Below are positions 8,138 through 17,573 of a stretch of DNA of 64,000 nt, piece by piece. Under the pieces are notes generated by a model that saw only the letters and a list, made by a program, of their open reading frames with translations, searched no databases and was not told the origin of the DNA. Position numbers and translations under genes: made by a program. The stretch spans positions 123,393 to 187,392 of the forward strand of contig NZ_JAKSXN010000001.1 of NCBI RefSeq assembly GCF_022427145.1, given 5' to 3'. This DNA comes from Paenibacillus timonensis (GTDB lineage: Bacteria > Bacillota > Bacilli > Paenibacillales > Paenibacillaceae). Within the stretch, counting starts at the first letter, position 1. Each line of letters begins with the position of its first letter.

Positions 8138-10576
8138 TCATTCTCTGACGAAAAGATCAACGATCTCGTCGTTTTTGCCCATGTGCATCAGCGCTTTCCC
8201 GATCGATTTCCGGTCGGCTAACGGAGCCTCCTCCGAGCTGAAAGCGTGCATCTGCCCTTCCTTCGTGACCGCCTGCAGCAGGACCGGCTCCTTGCAATGA
8301 ATGCCGCCGATCAAGCGGCTGCCGTTCGGCTTGACGCGTTTGCCTTCCTTGAATTCGAACGTCTGCACCCCTTTGCCGCCCCGGCTTTGGAGCGGATAAT
8401 CCAGCAGCAGGCTTCGCTTACCGTAGGCCAGATCCGACAAGACGAGAACTTCGCCTTCCTCGCCTTCGACCCAAAGCGCGGCGACAACCTCGTCGTCGTC
8501 CTTCAGATTAATCCCGCGTACCCCTGCGGAAACGCGGCCCATCGGGTTCACTTCGTCTTCGGCGAACCGGATCGCCATCCCCTGCTTCGTCAGCAGCAAG
8601 ACCTCTTGATTGTTCCGACTGACGGTGACGCTCAGCACTTCATCGCCGTCGCCTACTTTGCAGGCGGCGATCGCGCCGGAGCGCTTCGTCTCGTATTCTT
8701 TCAATTCCGTCCGCTTCACCTGGCCGTTCTTCGTGACGAACACCAGACTTAGCTCCGGATTCTCATCGAAGCCTCTTACCGGAACGACGCTGATCATGCG
8801 GTCTTCCTTGGCAAGCGGAATCACGTTGACGATCGCGGTCCCGTTGTCCTTCCATTTGAACTCCGGAATCTGGTGGACCGGCAAGAGGAAGTATTGGCCC
8901 CGCTGCGTAAAGATCAGCAGATTTTGCAACGTATCCAGCTCAAGCAAATGCTTGATGTAGTCGCCTTCCTTGACCCCGGAGCTGTCCCGCTCCCCGCCGG
9001 ATCGGGTAAACGACAGCATGCTGGTGCGCTTGATGTATCCCTCGTTCGAAATCGTGACCAGCACGTCCTCCTGGGCAACCAGCACTTCAAGGTTGACCTT
9101 GAGCTCCTCAACCTCGTCCTGAATATGCGAGCGGCGGTCGATCCCGTACTTATCGCGGATCTCGATCAGCTCTTTCTTGATCAAAGCGATCAATTTCTTA
9201 TCGCTTTCCAGAATGCCGCGCAGAACCGTGATCTTCTTCTGGATGTCCTCCAGCTCTTTTTGCAGCGTCGTAATTTCAAGATTCGTCAAACGATACAGCT
9301 GCAACGTCAAAATCGCATCCGCTTGGCGTTCGGTGAACCCGAACATCCATTGCAGGTTGTTTTGGGCATCCTGACGGTTCTTGGACGCTTTGATCGCCGC
9401 GATGACCTCATCCAAAATGTTGAGCGCTTTGACCAAGCCCTCCAAGACGTGCGCGCGGTCCTCCAGCTTCTCCAGCTCATATTGCGTCCGGTACGTGACG
9501 ACCTCGCGCTGGTGGGCAATGTAGGCTTCGAGCATCGCCTTGAGGCCCAACAGGCGCGGCGCCTTGTTGACGATCGCCACCATGTTGAAGTTGTAGGTGA
9601 CCTGCAGGTCGGTTTTTTTCAGTAAATACGCCAAAATCCCCTGCGCGTCCGCATCCTTCTTCAGCTCGACGACGATGCGCAGCCCGTTCCGTCCGCTTTC
9701 GTCGCGAACCTCGGCGATGCCGTCCACCTTTTTCTCCAGGCGGATATTCTCCATCGCCGTGACGAGACGGGATTTGACCACCTGATAAGGAATTTCGGTG
9801 ATGACGATCTGCTGCTTCCCGCCGCGAAGCGTCTCGATTTCCGTTTTAGAACGCAGATAAATCCGGCCCTTTCCGGTCTGATACGCTTCCTGAATGCCTT
9901 CTTCGCCCATGATGATGCCGCCCGTCGGAAAATCCGGTCCTTTGACGAACAAACGGATTTCCTCCAGCGTCATTTCGGGTTTCTCCATCAAGGCGATGCA
10001 GGCGTCAATCACTTCACGCAGGTTATGCGGAGGAATTTCCGTCGCAAACCCTGCGGAAATCCCGCTGGCCCCGTTGACCAGGAGGTTCGGAAAACGCGCC
10101 GGCAGCACGACGGGCTCCTTCGCCGTGTTGTCGAAGTTGTCTTTGAACGGTACGGTACGTTTCTCGATGTCGCGAAGCAGCTCCATGGCGATCGCCGACA
10201 AGCGCGCCTCGGTATACCGCATTGCCGCTGCCGGGTCATCGTCCTGCGAGCCCCAGTTGCCATGGCCGTCGATGAGCGTATGGCCCATTTTCCACGGCTG
10301 AGCCATCCGCACCATGCCCTCGTAAATCGAGGAATCCCCGTGCGGATGATAGTTGCCCATCACGTCCCCGACGGTTTTGGCCGATTTGCGGTACGGCTTG
10401 TCCGGCGTATTGCCGGAATCGTACATCGCGTACAAAATCCGCCGTTGCACCGGCTTCAACCCGTCGCGAATATCGGGAATCGCCCGGTCCTGAATAATGT
10501 ATTTGGAATACCGGCCAAAGCGGTCGCCTACAACCTCTTCGAGAAACGCCGGCAAAAAGTTTTCAAGCATGCCCAC
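8138..10576 (-). CDS. parC: DNA topoisomerase IV subunit A
   Basis: An 812-residue type IIA topoisomerase cleavage subunit. The quinolone-resistance region [20 protein letters not shown] has the wild-type serine, and the catalytic tyrosine sits in [11 protein letters not shown] (about residue 120). A coiled-coil domain follows, then a C-terminal beta-pinwheel from about residue 490. Together with ParE it unlinks daughter chromosomes and relaxes supercoils. It follows parE by 13 bases in one operon, the usual Gram-positive order. The partner gene and the absence of a gyrA-box signature support ParC over GyrA. Confidence 0.95.
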   Translation of the reverse strand: MGMLENFLPAFLEEVVGDRFGRYSKYIIQDRAIPDIRDGLKPVQRRILYAMYDSGNTPDKPYRKSAKTVGDVMGNYHPHGDSSIYEGMVRMAQPWKMGHTLIDGHGNWGSQDDDPAAAMRYTEARLSAIAMELLRDIEKRTVPFKDNFDNTAKEPVVLPARFPNLLVNGASGISAGFATEIPPHNLREVIDACIALMEKPEMTLEEIRLFVKGPDFPTGGIIMGEEGIQEAYQTGKGRIYLRSKTEIETLRGGKQQIVITEIPYQVVKSRLVTAMENIRLEKKVDGIAEVRDESGRNGLRIVVELKKDADAQGILAYLLKKTDLQVTYNFNMVAIVNKAPRLLGLKAMLEAYIAHQREVVTYRTQYELEKLEDRAHVLEGLVKALNILDEVIAAIKASKNRQDAQNNLQWMFGFTERQADAILTLQLYRLTNLEITTLQKELEDIQKKITVLRGILESDKKLIALIKKELIEIRDKYGIDRRSHIQDEVEELKVNLEVLVAQEDVLVTISNEGYIKRTSMLSFTRSGGERDSSGVKEGDYIKHLLELDTLQNLLIFTQRGQYFLLPVHQIPEFKWKDNGTAIVNVIPLAKEDRMISVVPVRGFDENPELSLVFVTKNGQVKRTELKEYETKRSGAIAACKVGDGDEVLSVTVSRNNQEVLLLTKQGMAIRFAEDEVNPMGRVSAGVRGINLKDDDEVVAALWVEGEEGEVLVLSDLAYGKRSLLLDYPLQSRGGKGVQTFEFKEGKRVKPNGSRLIGGIHCKEPVLLQAVTKEGQMHAFSSEEAPLADRKSIGKALMHMGKNDEIVDLFVRE

Positions 10577-10589
10577 ATCAATTCACCTT

Positions 10590-12575
10590 CTATTCCTCAA
10601 ACTCCGTGAAATCCACGTTTTCCACGATCCAGCGTTTGCGCGGATCGACCTTGTCCCCCATCAGCGTAGACACGCGGCGTTCCGCTTTGGCGGCATCTTC
10701 GATCTGCACCTGCAGCATGGTCCGCGTTTCCGGATTCATCGTCGTTTCCCATAGCTGCTCGGGGTTCATTTCCCCCAAACCTTTGTAGCGCTGCAGCTCG
10801 AAATTTTTACCGAATTCCTTCAGGTAGTTCTGCAGCTGCTCGTCGCTCCAGGCATATCTTACCGTTTCCAGCTTGCCGGAACGACGGGTGATTTTATACA
10901 AAGGCGGCTGGGCGATGTAGACCCGTCCCGCATCGATCAGCGGCTTCATGTAACGGTAAAAGAACGTCAGCAGCAGCACTTGAATGTGCGCGCCGTCCGT
11001 ATCGGCGTCGGTCATAATGATGATTTTGGAAAAATTGCTGTCCTCGACGGCGAATTCCGGCCCGATACCGGCACCGATGGCCGAAATGATGGCCCGATAC
11101 TCGTCGTTCTTCAGGATATCGGCGAGCTTCGCCTTCTCCGGATTCATCGGCTTACCCTTCAGCGGCAAAATCGCCTGAATCTTCGAATCGCGCCCCTGCT
11201 TCGCCGAACCTCCGGCGGAATCGCCTTCCACGATAAACAGCTCGGTGCGCGTATAATCCTTCGATTGCGCAGGCGTCAACTTGCCGCCCAGGTTCGAGCT
11301 TTCGCTCCGTTTCTTGCCCGAACGCATCTCATCACGAGCCTTACGGGCAGCTTCACGCGCTTTGGAGGCTTGTACCGCCTTCTTGATCAACGTTTGGGCG
11401 ACCTGCGGATTCTCTTCCAGGAACACCGCCATCTTCTCGCCAACGACCGATTCCACGGCGCTGCGCGCGGACGCGCTGCCGAGCTGGTCCTTCGTTTGAC
11501 CGACGAACTCCACCTCGGACATCTTGACGCTGATGACGGCCATCATCCCCTCGCGCAAATCGTTGCCTTCGAGGTTCTTCTCCTTCTCCTTGAGGATCCC
11601 GTTCTTCCGGGCATATTCGTTCATCACGCGGGTATACGCCGTTTTGAATCCGGTTTCATGCGTTCCCCCGCCCCGCGTCGGGATGGAGTTGACGAAAGAT
11701 ACCAGCGTTTCGGTATACCCTGCATTGTACTGCAGCGCGACCTCTACCTCGATATCTTCCCGCTCTGCATAGAAATGGACGACGTCATGCAGCACGTCCT
11801 TCCCGTCGTTGAGGAACTGAACGAACTGACTGGCTCCGCCCTCGTAAAAAAACTCGTCGGAACGGTCGGTCCGCTCGTCCTTCAAGGTCACCTTCAGGCC
11901 CGAATTCAGAAAAGCGATCTCCTGTAAACGTTCCGCGAGCGTATCATAGTTTAATCCGATGCCGCCGGTGAACACGCGAATATCCGGCTTAAACGTCACC
12001 TTCGTGCCGGTCTTGTTCGTGTTGCCTAGAATCTCCAGTCCCGTAACCGGCTCGCCGACGTGTTCGATGCCTTGATCGTCAACCCAATATTCGAATCGCA
12101 TCCGGTGGATCTTACCGTCTCGGTAAATGTGTACTTCCAGCCATTCGGACAAGGCGTTGGTGACCGAAGCCCCGACACCGTGCAGACCGCCGGATTTCTT
12201 GTAGCCCCCTCCGCCAAATTTGCCGCCGGCGTGCAAAATCGTGTAAACGACTTGCGGCGTCGGTACACCGGTTTTGTGCATGGCGGTCGGAATTCCCCGG
12301 CCGTTGTCGATTACGGTGACCGATCCGTCCTTATTCAGCGTGATGTCGATTTTGGAGCAGTACTTTGCCAGATGCTCGTCGACGGCATTATCGACGATCT
12401 CCCATACCAGATGATGAAGTCCCGACGAGCTCGTACTGCCAATATACATCCCTGGCCGTTTGCGTACCGCGACAAGCCCTTCGAGCACTTGAATGTCGTC
12501 CGCGTCGTATCCCGAAGACGCGCTTCCGGAACTTGTGCCGGGTACGTCCTCGAACAAATCGATTTGTTCGGCCAT
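10590..12575 (-). CDS. parE: DNA topoisomerase IV subunit B
   Basis: A 661-residue protein with a GHKL ATPase domain (EIVDNAVDEHLAKYC, DNGRGIP, and GLHGVGASVTNALS), a transducer domain, and a TOPRIM domain (EGDSAGGSAKQGRDSKIQAI, and DTDGAHIQ for magnesium binding). ATP binding closes the N-terminal gate of the topoisomerase IV tetramer. Its length fits ParE and is close to Gram-positive GyrB; the adjacent parC makes ParE the safer call. AAAGGGGGAGC precedes the ATG. Confidence 0.95.
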   Translation of the reverse strand: MAEQIDLFEDVPGTSSGSASSGYDADDIQVLEGLVAVRKRPGMYIGSTSSSGLHHLVWEIVDNAVDEHLAKYCSKIDITLNKDGSVTVIDNGRGIPTAMHKTGVPTPQVVYTILHAGGKFGGGGYKKSGGLHGVGASVTNALSEWLEVHIYRDGKIHRMRFEYWVDDQGIEHVGEPVTGLEILGNTNKTGTKVTFKPDIRVFTGGIGLNYDTLAERLQEIAFLNSGLKVTLKDERTDRSDEFFYEGGASQFVQFLNDGKDVLHDVVHFYAEREDIEVEVALQYNAGYTETLVSFVNSIPTRGGGTHETGFKTAYTRVMNEYARKNGILKEKEKNLEGNDLREGMMAVISVKMSEVEFVGQTKDQLGSASARSAVESVVGEKMAVFLEENPQVAQTLIKKAVQASKAREAARKARDEMRSGKKRSESSNLGGKLTPAQSKDYTRTELFIVEGDSAGGSAKQGRDSKIQAILPLKGKPMNPEKAKLADILKNDEYRAIISAIGAGIGPEFAVEDSNFSKIIIMTDADTDGAHIQVLLLTFFYRYMKPLIDAGRVYIAQPPLYKITRRSGKLETVRYAWSDEQLQNYLKEFGKNFELQRYKGLGEMNPEQLWETTMNPETRTMLQVQIEDAAKAERRVSTLMGDKVDPRKRWIVENVDFTEFEE

Positions 12576-12649
12576 TCATGCTCCCCCTTTATTTCTTGTA
12601 GTCTACCTTTGTATGTAGTCGAACAGATGTTTTGGTGCCTTTGTCCATT

Positions 12650-13648
12650 TTAATTCAAAATATCTTGTTTCGTAAAGACAAGGAATGAAACGACTAGCGA
12701 GCAAACGCCCCAAACCGCTAGTACAAGCAGCGAAAATCCCAGCGTCATCCCCTCGATCGGTGCCGGCGTTCCCGCCAAATAATTCGTTAAACCCAGATTC
12801 ACCATAAACAGGTACTTGGCGCTCGTCCAGGAGGAAGCCATATTCGTCAAAATGTTGCCGGCGATCAGCGTGGCCATCATAATCACGATGCTCGCCGACG
12901 TGCTGCGCACGAGCACGGACACCATGAACGCCAGAGCGGCCACGACAATGCTCACAAACCAGATCAAGCCAGCCTGCATGAAGATATACTGCCATTGCGG
13001 CACCACGTGCACGCCCGAGATGTCCACCTCGGCCCCACGCAGCTGAAAACCGGTAAATACCGGCAAATTCCATCCGCGATAACCGAAAAATAGCCCTGAG
13101 ATGAAATAGCATATCAAACAGGTTGATACAATGATCAAGGACACGAACATCATCAGGGTCAACAGCTTGCTCAGCAGGATTTTCCACCGTCTTACCGGCC
13201 GAGTCAGCAGCATTTTCACCGTTCCGTTCGTCCGCTCGGAAGACACGATATCCGACCCCACGCCCATAATTAATAAGGGAATGAACAGCGTGGCCGCGTT
13301 ATCCAAGAACTCCCGGGTAAACGAAACACCGCCCGGCTCTTTGGGGTTCACGTCGTGTTCCAAATAATATTTCATCTGTTGAATATAAATTTGGCGGTAT
13401 TTCTTCCATTCCTCCGGCACCCGGTCGCTGCCCAGCGAATTCTGGTTGTCGGTGATCGCTTGCTGCACCTCCCGGCGCCAATCCGTCCCGAACTTCTCCC
13501 GTTTGTCCTCGGCCTGCCGCAGCTGTGCGTAGGCAAACATCGGAACCAACACGATCAGGACAAGCAAAATAACGTAAAAACGTTTCTTTTTGATCATCTT
13601 GATCGTTTCATTTTTTACTAAAGGAAGAATGTTATTCAATGCTTTCAC
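12650..13648 (-). CDS. ABC-2 type transporter permease
   Basis: A 332-residue membrane protein with an N-terminal helix (about residues 24-42), a long extracellular loop (about 45-130) and five further helices toward the C-terminus. The context ERTNGTVKMLLTRPVRRWKILLSKL is characteristic of ABC-2 permeases. Its start overlaps the end of the ATPase gene by 17 bases, so the two are translationally coupled. The pair is likely an exporter of a drug, peptide or lipid; the substrate is unknown. Confidence 0.85.
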   Translation of the reverse strand: MKALNNILPLVKNETIKMIKKKRFYVILLVLIVLVPMFAYAQLRQAEDKREKFGTDWRREVQQAITDNQNSLGSDRVPEEWKKYRQIYIQQMKYYLEHDVNPKEPGGVSFTREFLDNAATLFIPLLIMGVGSDIVSSERTNGTVKMLLTRPVRRWKILLSKLLTLMMFVSLIIVSTCLICYFISGLFFGYRGWNLPVFTGFQLRGAEVDISGVHVVPQWQYIFMQAGLIWFVSIVVAALAFMVSVLVRSTSASIVIMMATLIAGNILTNMASSWTSAKYLFMVNLGLTNYLAGTPAPIEGMTLGFSLLVLAVWGVCSLVVSFLVFTKQDILN

Positions 13649-14618
13649 CTTCCGTCATCTCCAGGAACAGCTGCTCGAGCGTCGGATTGACCTTCTGCAC
13701 GGCTTCTACCCGGACCCCCTCCTGCACCAGCCGCTGTACGAGGCCTGGGATTAACTCCGGCTGCATTTGGGTCACGATCGCCTGACCACGGATTCCCGCC
13801 ATGATCGTATCGTCCAGTACGTTTGCGGCTTCGTTCACCACGTTGACCCCGGCCGCTGAACGCAGCAGCCGCTCTCCGGGTTCCCGAGGCTCCAGTTCCC
13901 ATACCACGTAACTCCTATTCGCTTGAATCAGCTCTTCGACTTTGCCGACGGCCAATACGCGGCCCCGCCCGATAATCGCCACCCGGTCGCATAACAGTTG
14001 AATTTCGCTGAGCAGGTGGCTCGATACGAATACGGCCATGCCTTCTTCCGCCAGCCGGCGGATGAAACCGCGCATCTCTTTGATTCCCTTGGGATCGAGG
14101 CCATTCGTCGGTTCATCCAGAATCAGGAGCTTCGGCCGGCCTAGCAGCGCTTGGGCAATTCCCAGCCGCTGCCGCATGCCCAGCGAGTAGGTTTTGACTT
14201 TATCGTCGATCCGGCCCGTTAGGCCAACCATTCGAACGACTTCCTCGATCCGTTTCGCGTCGATGCCCGGGATCATGCGAGCGAAATGCTCGAGGTTCTC
14301 CCGTCCGGTCAAATAACCGTATACCTCGGGATTTTCCACGATGGACCCGACGCAGCGAAGCGCCGATTCGGGTTCTCGCTGCACGTCGTAACCGCAAATG
14401 TGCACCTGGCCTTCGGTCGGCCGAATCAAATCGACGAGCATGCGGATCGTGGTCGTTTTACCGGCCCCGTTGGGACCGAGAAACCCGAAGATCTCCCCGG
14501 CATATACCTCGAAATTCACTTCGTGTACGATCCACTTTGTTCCGATTTTCTTTTTGAGTCCCTGCACCTTTAGGACAGGTTGGCGCTGCTCGGCTTGGAT
14601 CGGCTGCCGTGCTCCCAT
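13632..14618 (-). CDS. ABC-2 exporter ATP-binding protein
   Basis: A 328-residue ATPase with Walker A GPNGAGKTTT (about residues 53-62), signature YSLGMRQRLGIAQALLG, Walker B LLILDEPTNGLD and switch histidine in SSHLLSE. A C-terminal extension of about 100 residues is typical of BcrA/CcmA-type exporter ATPases. It has an AAGGAAGGAGTGAGG ribosome-binding site. It lies between the SGNH hydrolase gene (44 bases upstream) and the permease gene (overlapping), so these three genes probably form one operon. Confidence 0.9.
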   Translation of the reverse strand: MGARQPIQAEQRQPVLKVQGLKKKIGTKWIVHEVNFEVYAGEIFGFLGPNGAGKTTTIRMLVDLIRPTEGQVHICGYDVQREPESALRCVGSIVENPEVYGYLTGRENLEHFARMIPGIDAKRIEEVVRMVGLTGRIDDKVKTYSLGMRQRLGIAQALLGRPKLLILDEPTNGLDPKGIKEMRGFIRRLAEEGMAVFVSSHLLSEIQLLCDRVAIIGRGRVLAVGKVEELIQANRSYVVWELEPREPGERLLRSAAGVNVVNEAANVLDDTIMAGIRGQAIVTQMQPELIPGLVQRLVQEGVRVEAVQKVNPTLEQLFLEMTEGESIE

Positions 14619-14662
14619 CGCCGCCTCACTCCTTCCTTATTTCTCCGGCAATAGACCGCGTT

Positions 14663-15466
14663 TTAGCGCGCGATGCCCTGAGCCATCCTATCGGCAATCG
14701 CTTGATAGCCATCACCGTTCGGGTGAAAATGGTCGCTCGACAAATAACGGGACGAGTTATTCGTGAATAAGTCATAGGTCGGCACCACCAAGGTACCCTC
14801 ATATTCCCCGAGCGCTTTCATCGCCATCGCGTTCCAGCGCGCCACCGCATCATTGCCGATTTCCCGCATCCCTTCCAGGTCGCTGAACGGATTATATAAA
14901 CCAACGTAGACGAGCAGTGCCTGAACGTTTATCTTCTTGATTTGAACAACGACCTGCTCGAAATTCGCCGAGCTTTTGTCGATCGCCGCGTCGATTTCCG
15001 CTTGGGTCGGGACCTGCTCTCCCGAAGTCAACGCTTCCGTGCCGTTAAACAGATCATTGCCTCCAATGGACAACAGGATGATTCCCGCCTGCTGCAAGGC
15101 ATACTTCACACCGGGATCCTCCAGCATCGGCAGAAGCTCTTCCGTGGTTAACCCGTTGATTCCCAGGTTATTGACCAGTTTGGAGGTCGCGCCTTCCTTA
15201 TTCAATAAATCCACCGTCCGGCGGGCAAATCCGCTGCCCGTATCGTCTCCGGTTCCTTTGGCCAAAGAATCTCCGATGGACGTCACATCCCAAGCTCCGG
15301 CTTTTGCGGCCTGTTCCGTACGGGGCGGCGATACTGCCTGATTTCCGGCTGCCGCCGACGGATTGGCAATATCCGACACCGCATAAACGAAGCCGGCCAG
15401 CAGTAGTATGGTTGATGCGGCGGAAGCCATCCCCGCCCATCTCCAGATTCGGGACGTCCTGTTCAT
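14663..15466 (-). CDS. SGNH/GDSL-family hydrolase, membrane-anchored or secreted
   Basis: A 267-residue protein with an N-terminal hydrophobic segment (about residues 11-30) that could be a signal peptide or anchor. It then shows the four SGNH blocks: GDSLAKGTG (block I serine), a glycine in the NNLGINGLTTEELL region, GGNDLF (block III Asn) and SSDHFHPNGDGY (block V Asp and His). This fold hydrolyses ester bonds in lipids or acylated polysaccharides outside the membrane. It lies immediately upstream of an ABC-2 exporter, so the substrate of the hydrolase and that of the exporter may be linked (inference). Confidence 0.85.
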   Translation of the reverse strand: MNRTSRIWRWAGMASAASTILLLAGFVYAVSDIANPSAAAGNQAVSPPRTEQAAKAGAWDVTSIGDSLAKGTGDDTGSGFARRTVDLLNKEGATSKLVNNLGINGLTTEELLPMLEDPGVKYALQQAGIILLSIGGNDLFNGTEALTSGEQVPTQAEIDAAIDKSSANFEQVVVQIKKINVQALLVYVGLYNPFSDLEGMREIGNDAVARWNAMAMKALGEYEGTLVVPTYDLFTNNSSRYLSSDHFHPNGDGYQAIADRMAQGIAR

Positions 15467-15645
15467 GCTACTTCCCCCTGTTCCGTCTGAGTCCCCTCAT
15501 CTACGCTCACTTAGATAAACTCTCCAACTTATGTAAATAACATAAAACTTCTTGTGAAGAGATGCAAATTTTCACGAAAAAAGGACTAGCTTTTTGTAAG
15601 TTACGGAGTTATAATATTAATCGTTCCTAAAAAACTTCACATTAC
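15467..15645. other. intergenic region with a tRNA promoter -10
   Basis: This region separates the minus-strand SGNH hydrolase gene from the plus-strand tRNA. TATAAT at 15610-15615 lies 30 bases before the tRNA and is a likely -10 element; no convincing -35 is seen at 16-18 bases. The hydrolase promoter should also be here but no clear element was recognised. Confidence 0.4.
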
Positions 15646-15718
15646 GGGTTATTAGCTTAGCTGGTAGAGCAGCCGACTCTTAATCGGCAGGTCGCAGGTT
15701 CGACCCCTGCATAACCCA
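15646..15718 (+). tRNA. tRNA-Lys (anticodon CUU)
   Basis: A 73-base cloverleaf. The acceptor stem is GGGTTAT/ATAACCC, the D arm starts at TAGCTTAGCTGGTAGAGC, and the anticodon stem is GCCGA/TCGGC with loop CTCTTAA, which places CTT at positions 34-36 and reads AAG. The T arm is GCAGG-TTCGACC-CCTGC. The discriminator base A is encoded; CCA is not (the next bases are TTT). The gene stands alone, followed by its own terminator. Confidence 0.95.
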
Positions 15719-15725
15719 TTTATAG

Positions 15726-15766
15726 CATCCTCCACTGCAAACTGCAGCCTGGGGGATGTTATTTTT
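15726..15766 (+). terminator. terminator of the tRNA-Lys gene
   Basis: CATCCTCC (15726-15733) pairs with GGGGGATG (15751-15758), with an inner CTGCA/TGCAG helix. It is followed by TTATTTTTT. It lies 8 bases after the tRNA. Confidence 0.8.
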
Positions 15767-15782
15767 TGTCCGCCTACGGCGC

Positions 15783-15823
15783 AAAAAAGCGCGGGAACCG
15801 AGGTTGTAGCCTCGTTCTCGCGC
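15783..15823 (-). terminator. terminator of the pspA-DUF4178 operon
   Basis: On the minus strand, a long stem (GCGCGAGAACGAGG with GGTTCCCGCGC) is followed by TTTTTTGCGCC. It lies 44 bases after the DUF4178 gene and is transcribed toward the tRNA terminator. Confidence 0.8.
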
Positions 15824-15867
15824 TTGATCGCGCAGCTTGCCAAGGGTTCCCGCCCAACGGTGTCGCC

Positions 15868-16374
15868 TTAGTTGGCTCGAATGACTTTAACGTCGGCCGG
15901 AATCACCTTGACGCCTTCGTACAACATAAACCGCCCGTTTTGCCACTCGATGCGCAGCAGCTTGCCGTCGTCCGATTGGTACTGCCAGACATGCTGCTCC
16001 CCGCCTTGCAGGAACGGTGTCTTGCCGACGACGGATACATAACCGCCGTACTCTTCCTCCAGGAAATACAAGGTTCCGTCCAGTTCCATTTGCGACGGCA
16101 CCTCGGACGGATCGTCCAGCCGTCCGTCGATCGGCTGATACAGCTGGTACTGCAGCGTCTCGCGCTCTTCGACCAGCAGATAGCTGATGCGGCTGCCGTC
16201 CTGAAGCGTCAGGACGACCGCATTGCGGCTCCGGTTACCGACCCGGCCGGTCACCTCGTACGAGACGAGCGATACCTCGCAGATATCGCCGGGAGCCAAG
16301 GCAAGCATGCTCTTCTCCGCGATCGGCGGTTCCGGTTTGGCAAACAGGTTGCCGATTCTTTTCCATACGCTCAT
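15868..16374 (-). CDS. DUF4178 domain-containing protein
   Basis: A 168-residue soluble protein of beta-rich character, without signal peptide. The region around residues 22-160, with LALAPGDICEVSLVSYEVTGR near its start, the LVEERETLQYQLYQP segment and a late GGEQHVWQYQS stretch, fits the DUF4178 family. The function is unknown, but DUF4178 genes recur next to pspA-type and polyamine-related genes. Here the gene follows pspA by 33 bases and shares its terminator, so it may work with PspA at the membrane (inference). The ribosome-binding site is weak (GCGAGG). Confidence 0.7.
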   Translation of the reverse strand: MSVWKRIGNLFAKPEPPIAEKSMLALAPGDICEVSLVSYEVTGRVGNRSRNAVVLTLQDGSRISYLLVEERETLQYQLYQPIDGRLDDPSEVPSQMELDGTLYFLEEEYGGYVSVVGKTPFLQGGEQHVWQYQSDDGKLLRIEWQNGRFMLYEGVKVIPADVKVIRAN

Positions 16375-16407
16375 GTTAAGTCTAGCCTCGCTTTAGGATC
16401 GATTCGC

Positions 16408-17079
16408 TTATTTTTTATCCTCGTATTGCTTCATCAGCTCGGCCAATTCCGCTTCCACGGCGGCGTCCTTGTTCAAGCCTTCGAATTCTTCGTCGAGGGA
16501 CTTGCCTTTGGCGTTCAGTTCATTGCTGGCTTCAGCCTGGGCTTCCATCTGCAGCATTTTCTCTTCCATCCGCTTCAGGCCGCTTGACGCGGAATCGGCG
16601 TTAAACCCGGACATCGTCTTGTTGATTTCGTTCTGTGCCTTGGCCGCGTTGTAACGGGCGACCAGCGTTTCGCGTTTATTTTTCATCTCCGTCAGCTGTT
16701 TGCGCATTTCCTCGAGCTTCGCACGAAGATTGTCGGCCGCGGCTTTGTTTTGATCATAGCTGGCCTTGTATTCCGCCATCTTCGTTTCGGCCGCTTTCTT
16801 CTCCTCCAACGCGCGGCGAGCCAAATCAACGTTCTGCGCTTGAGCCGCCTGATGCGCTTGCTGGGTGCGGCGCTCCACCAAAGCTTCCTGCTCTTCGAAC
16901 AAACCCTTAAACTTCTTCTCGATGGCGATCTGGGCGGCAACCGCCTTCTCCGCGTCTTCGAGATCTTCCGACATATCGCGGATATATTGGTCGGTCAACT
17001 TGATCGGATCTTCCGCCTTGTCGATCAAAGCGTTGATATTGGACATCGTCAAATCGCGCAATCTTTTAAAAATGGACAT
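16408..17079 (-). CDS. pspA: phage-shock protein A / IM30 family protein
   Basis: A 223-residue, almost entirely alpha-helical protein. It begins with the amphipathic helix SIFKRLRDLTMSNINALIDKAEDP, followed by long heptad-rich coiled coils (about residues 27-180) and an acidic C-terminal helix. This matches PspA/LiaH/IM30 proteins, which bind stressed membranes and assemble into ESCRT-III-like rings or rods. In Firmicutes they are part of the envelope-stress response. The ribosome-binding site is GGGAGGAAAAAA. No LiaRS-type regulator is present nearby. Confidence 0.9.
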   Translation of the reverse strand: MSIFKRLRDLTMSNINALIDKAEDPIKLTDQYIRDMSEDLEDAEKAVAAQIAIEKKFKGLFEEQEALVERRTQQAHQAAQAQNVDLARRALEEKKAAETKMAEYKASYDQNKAAADNLRAKLEEMRKQLTEMKNKRETLVARYNAAKAQNEINKTMSGFNADSASSGLKRMEEKMLQMEAQAEASNELNAKGKSLDEEFEGLNKDAAVEAELAELMKQYEDKK

Positions 17080-17378
17080 TTGTTTTTTCCTCCCGATTGA
17101 AATATCAGATTATGCTTATGTTTACGCTGCAGAATTCGGGAGGTTTCAATAAAATATCTCGGATTGGGGTCGCATGGAAGATTTCTTGGATATGAGCTCC
17201 GGAAGGCCGCCGTGTGAAATGTTCTTACGATCGCTGTTGCTCGCGGATTTCTATGATCCAGTAAATTCATACACAGTAGAAATCCTCTCGCAAAGGCGAC
17301 CACTTCGTTTCTTCAGAATCATTTCACCCTCTGGCCTTTTACGCTCTTTCAACCTTGTCGTTTGCAGTTCCATCTGCT

Positions 17379-17565
17379 TTCTAACGGAACGTAGAGCCGC
17401 TATTAGGACATTTCCCGGTCATTTCCCGTTCTAACGGAACCAGCGGCCGTTATTCCCCTTAAAATGGAGCTACAGGAGCATATTGGGCGCAAATAAGGTC
17501 TCCTCGTTCCGTTAGAGTTCCTGATCTTGCGTATGCACCCAAATAACGCCTCTCAGTTCCGTTAA
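17379..17565. repeat. four-copy inverted array of a TAACGGAAC unit
   Basis: TTCTAACGGAAC occurs at 17379-17390 and 17429-17440. The reverse complement occurs at 17506-17516 (GTTCCGTTAGA) and 17557-17565 (GTTCCGTTA). The spacing is 50 bases in the direct pair and 51 in the inverted pair. Each core is followed, in its own orientation, by a GC-rich spacer and then a [C/A]TTATT[TC] or CTATT motif, so the whole unit is about 25 bases. It looks like a dispersed intergenic repeat rather than a CRISPR, since the units alternate in orientation and the spacers are not uniform. Confidence 0.7.
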
Positions 17566-17573
17566 AAACACAC

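Noticed and set aside
8246..12653. Long open frames on the plus strand opposite parC and parE
   Set aside because: They are antisense shadows of strongly conserved topoisomerase genes, have no ribosome-binding sites, and their translations are rich in Arg/His/Gln with no family match.
15867..16374. A cotranscript linking tRNA-Lys with the pspA operon
   Set aside because: They are on opposite strands, and two terminators lie back to back between them.
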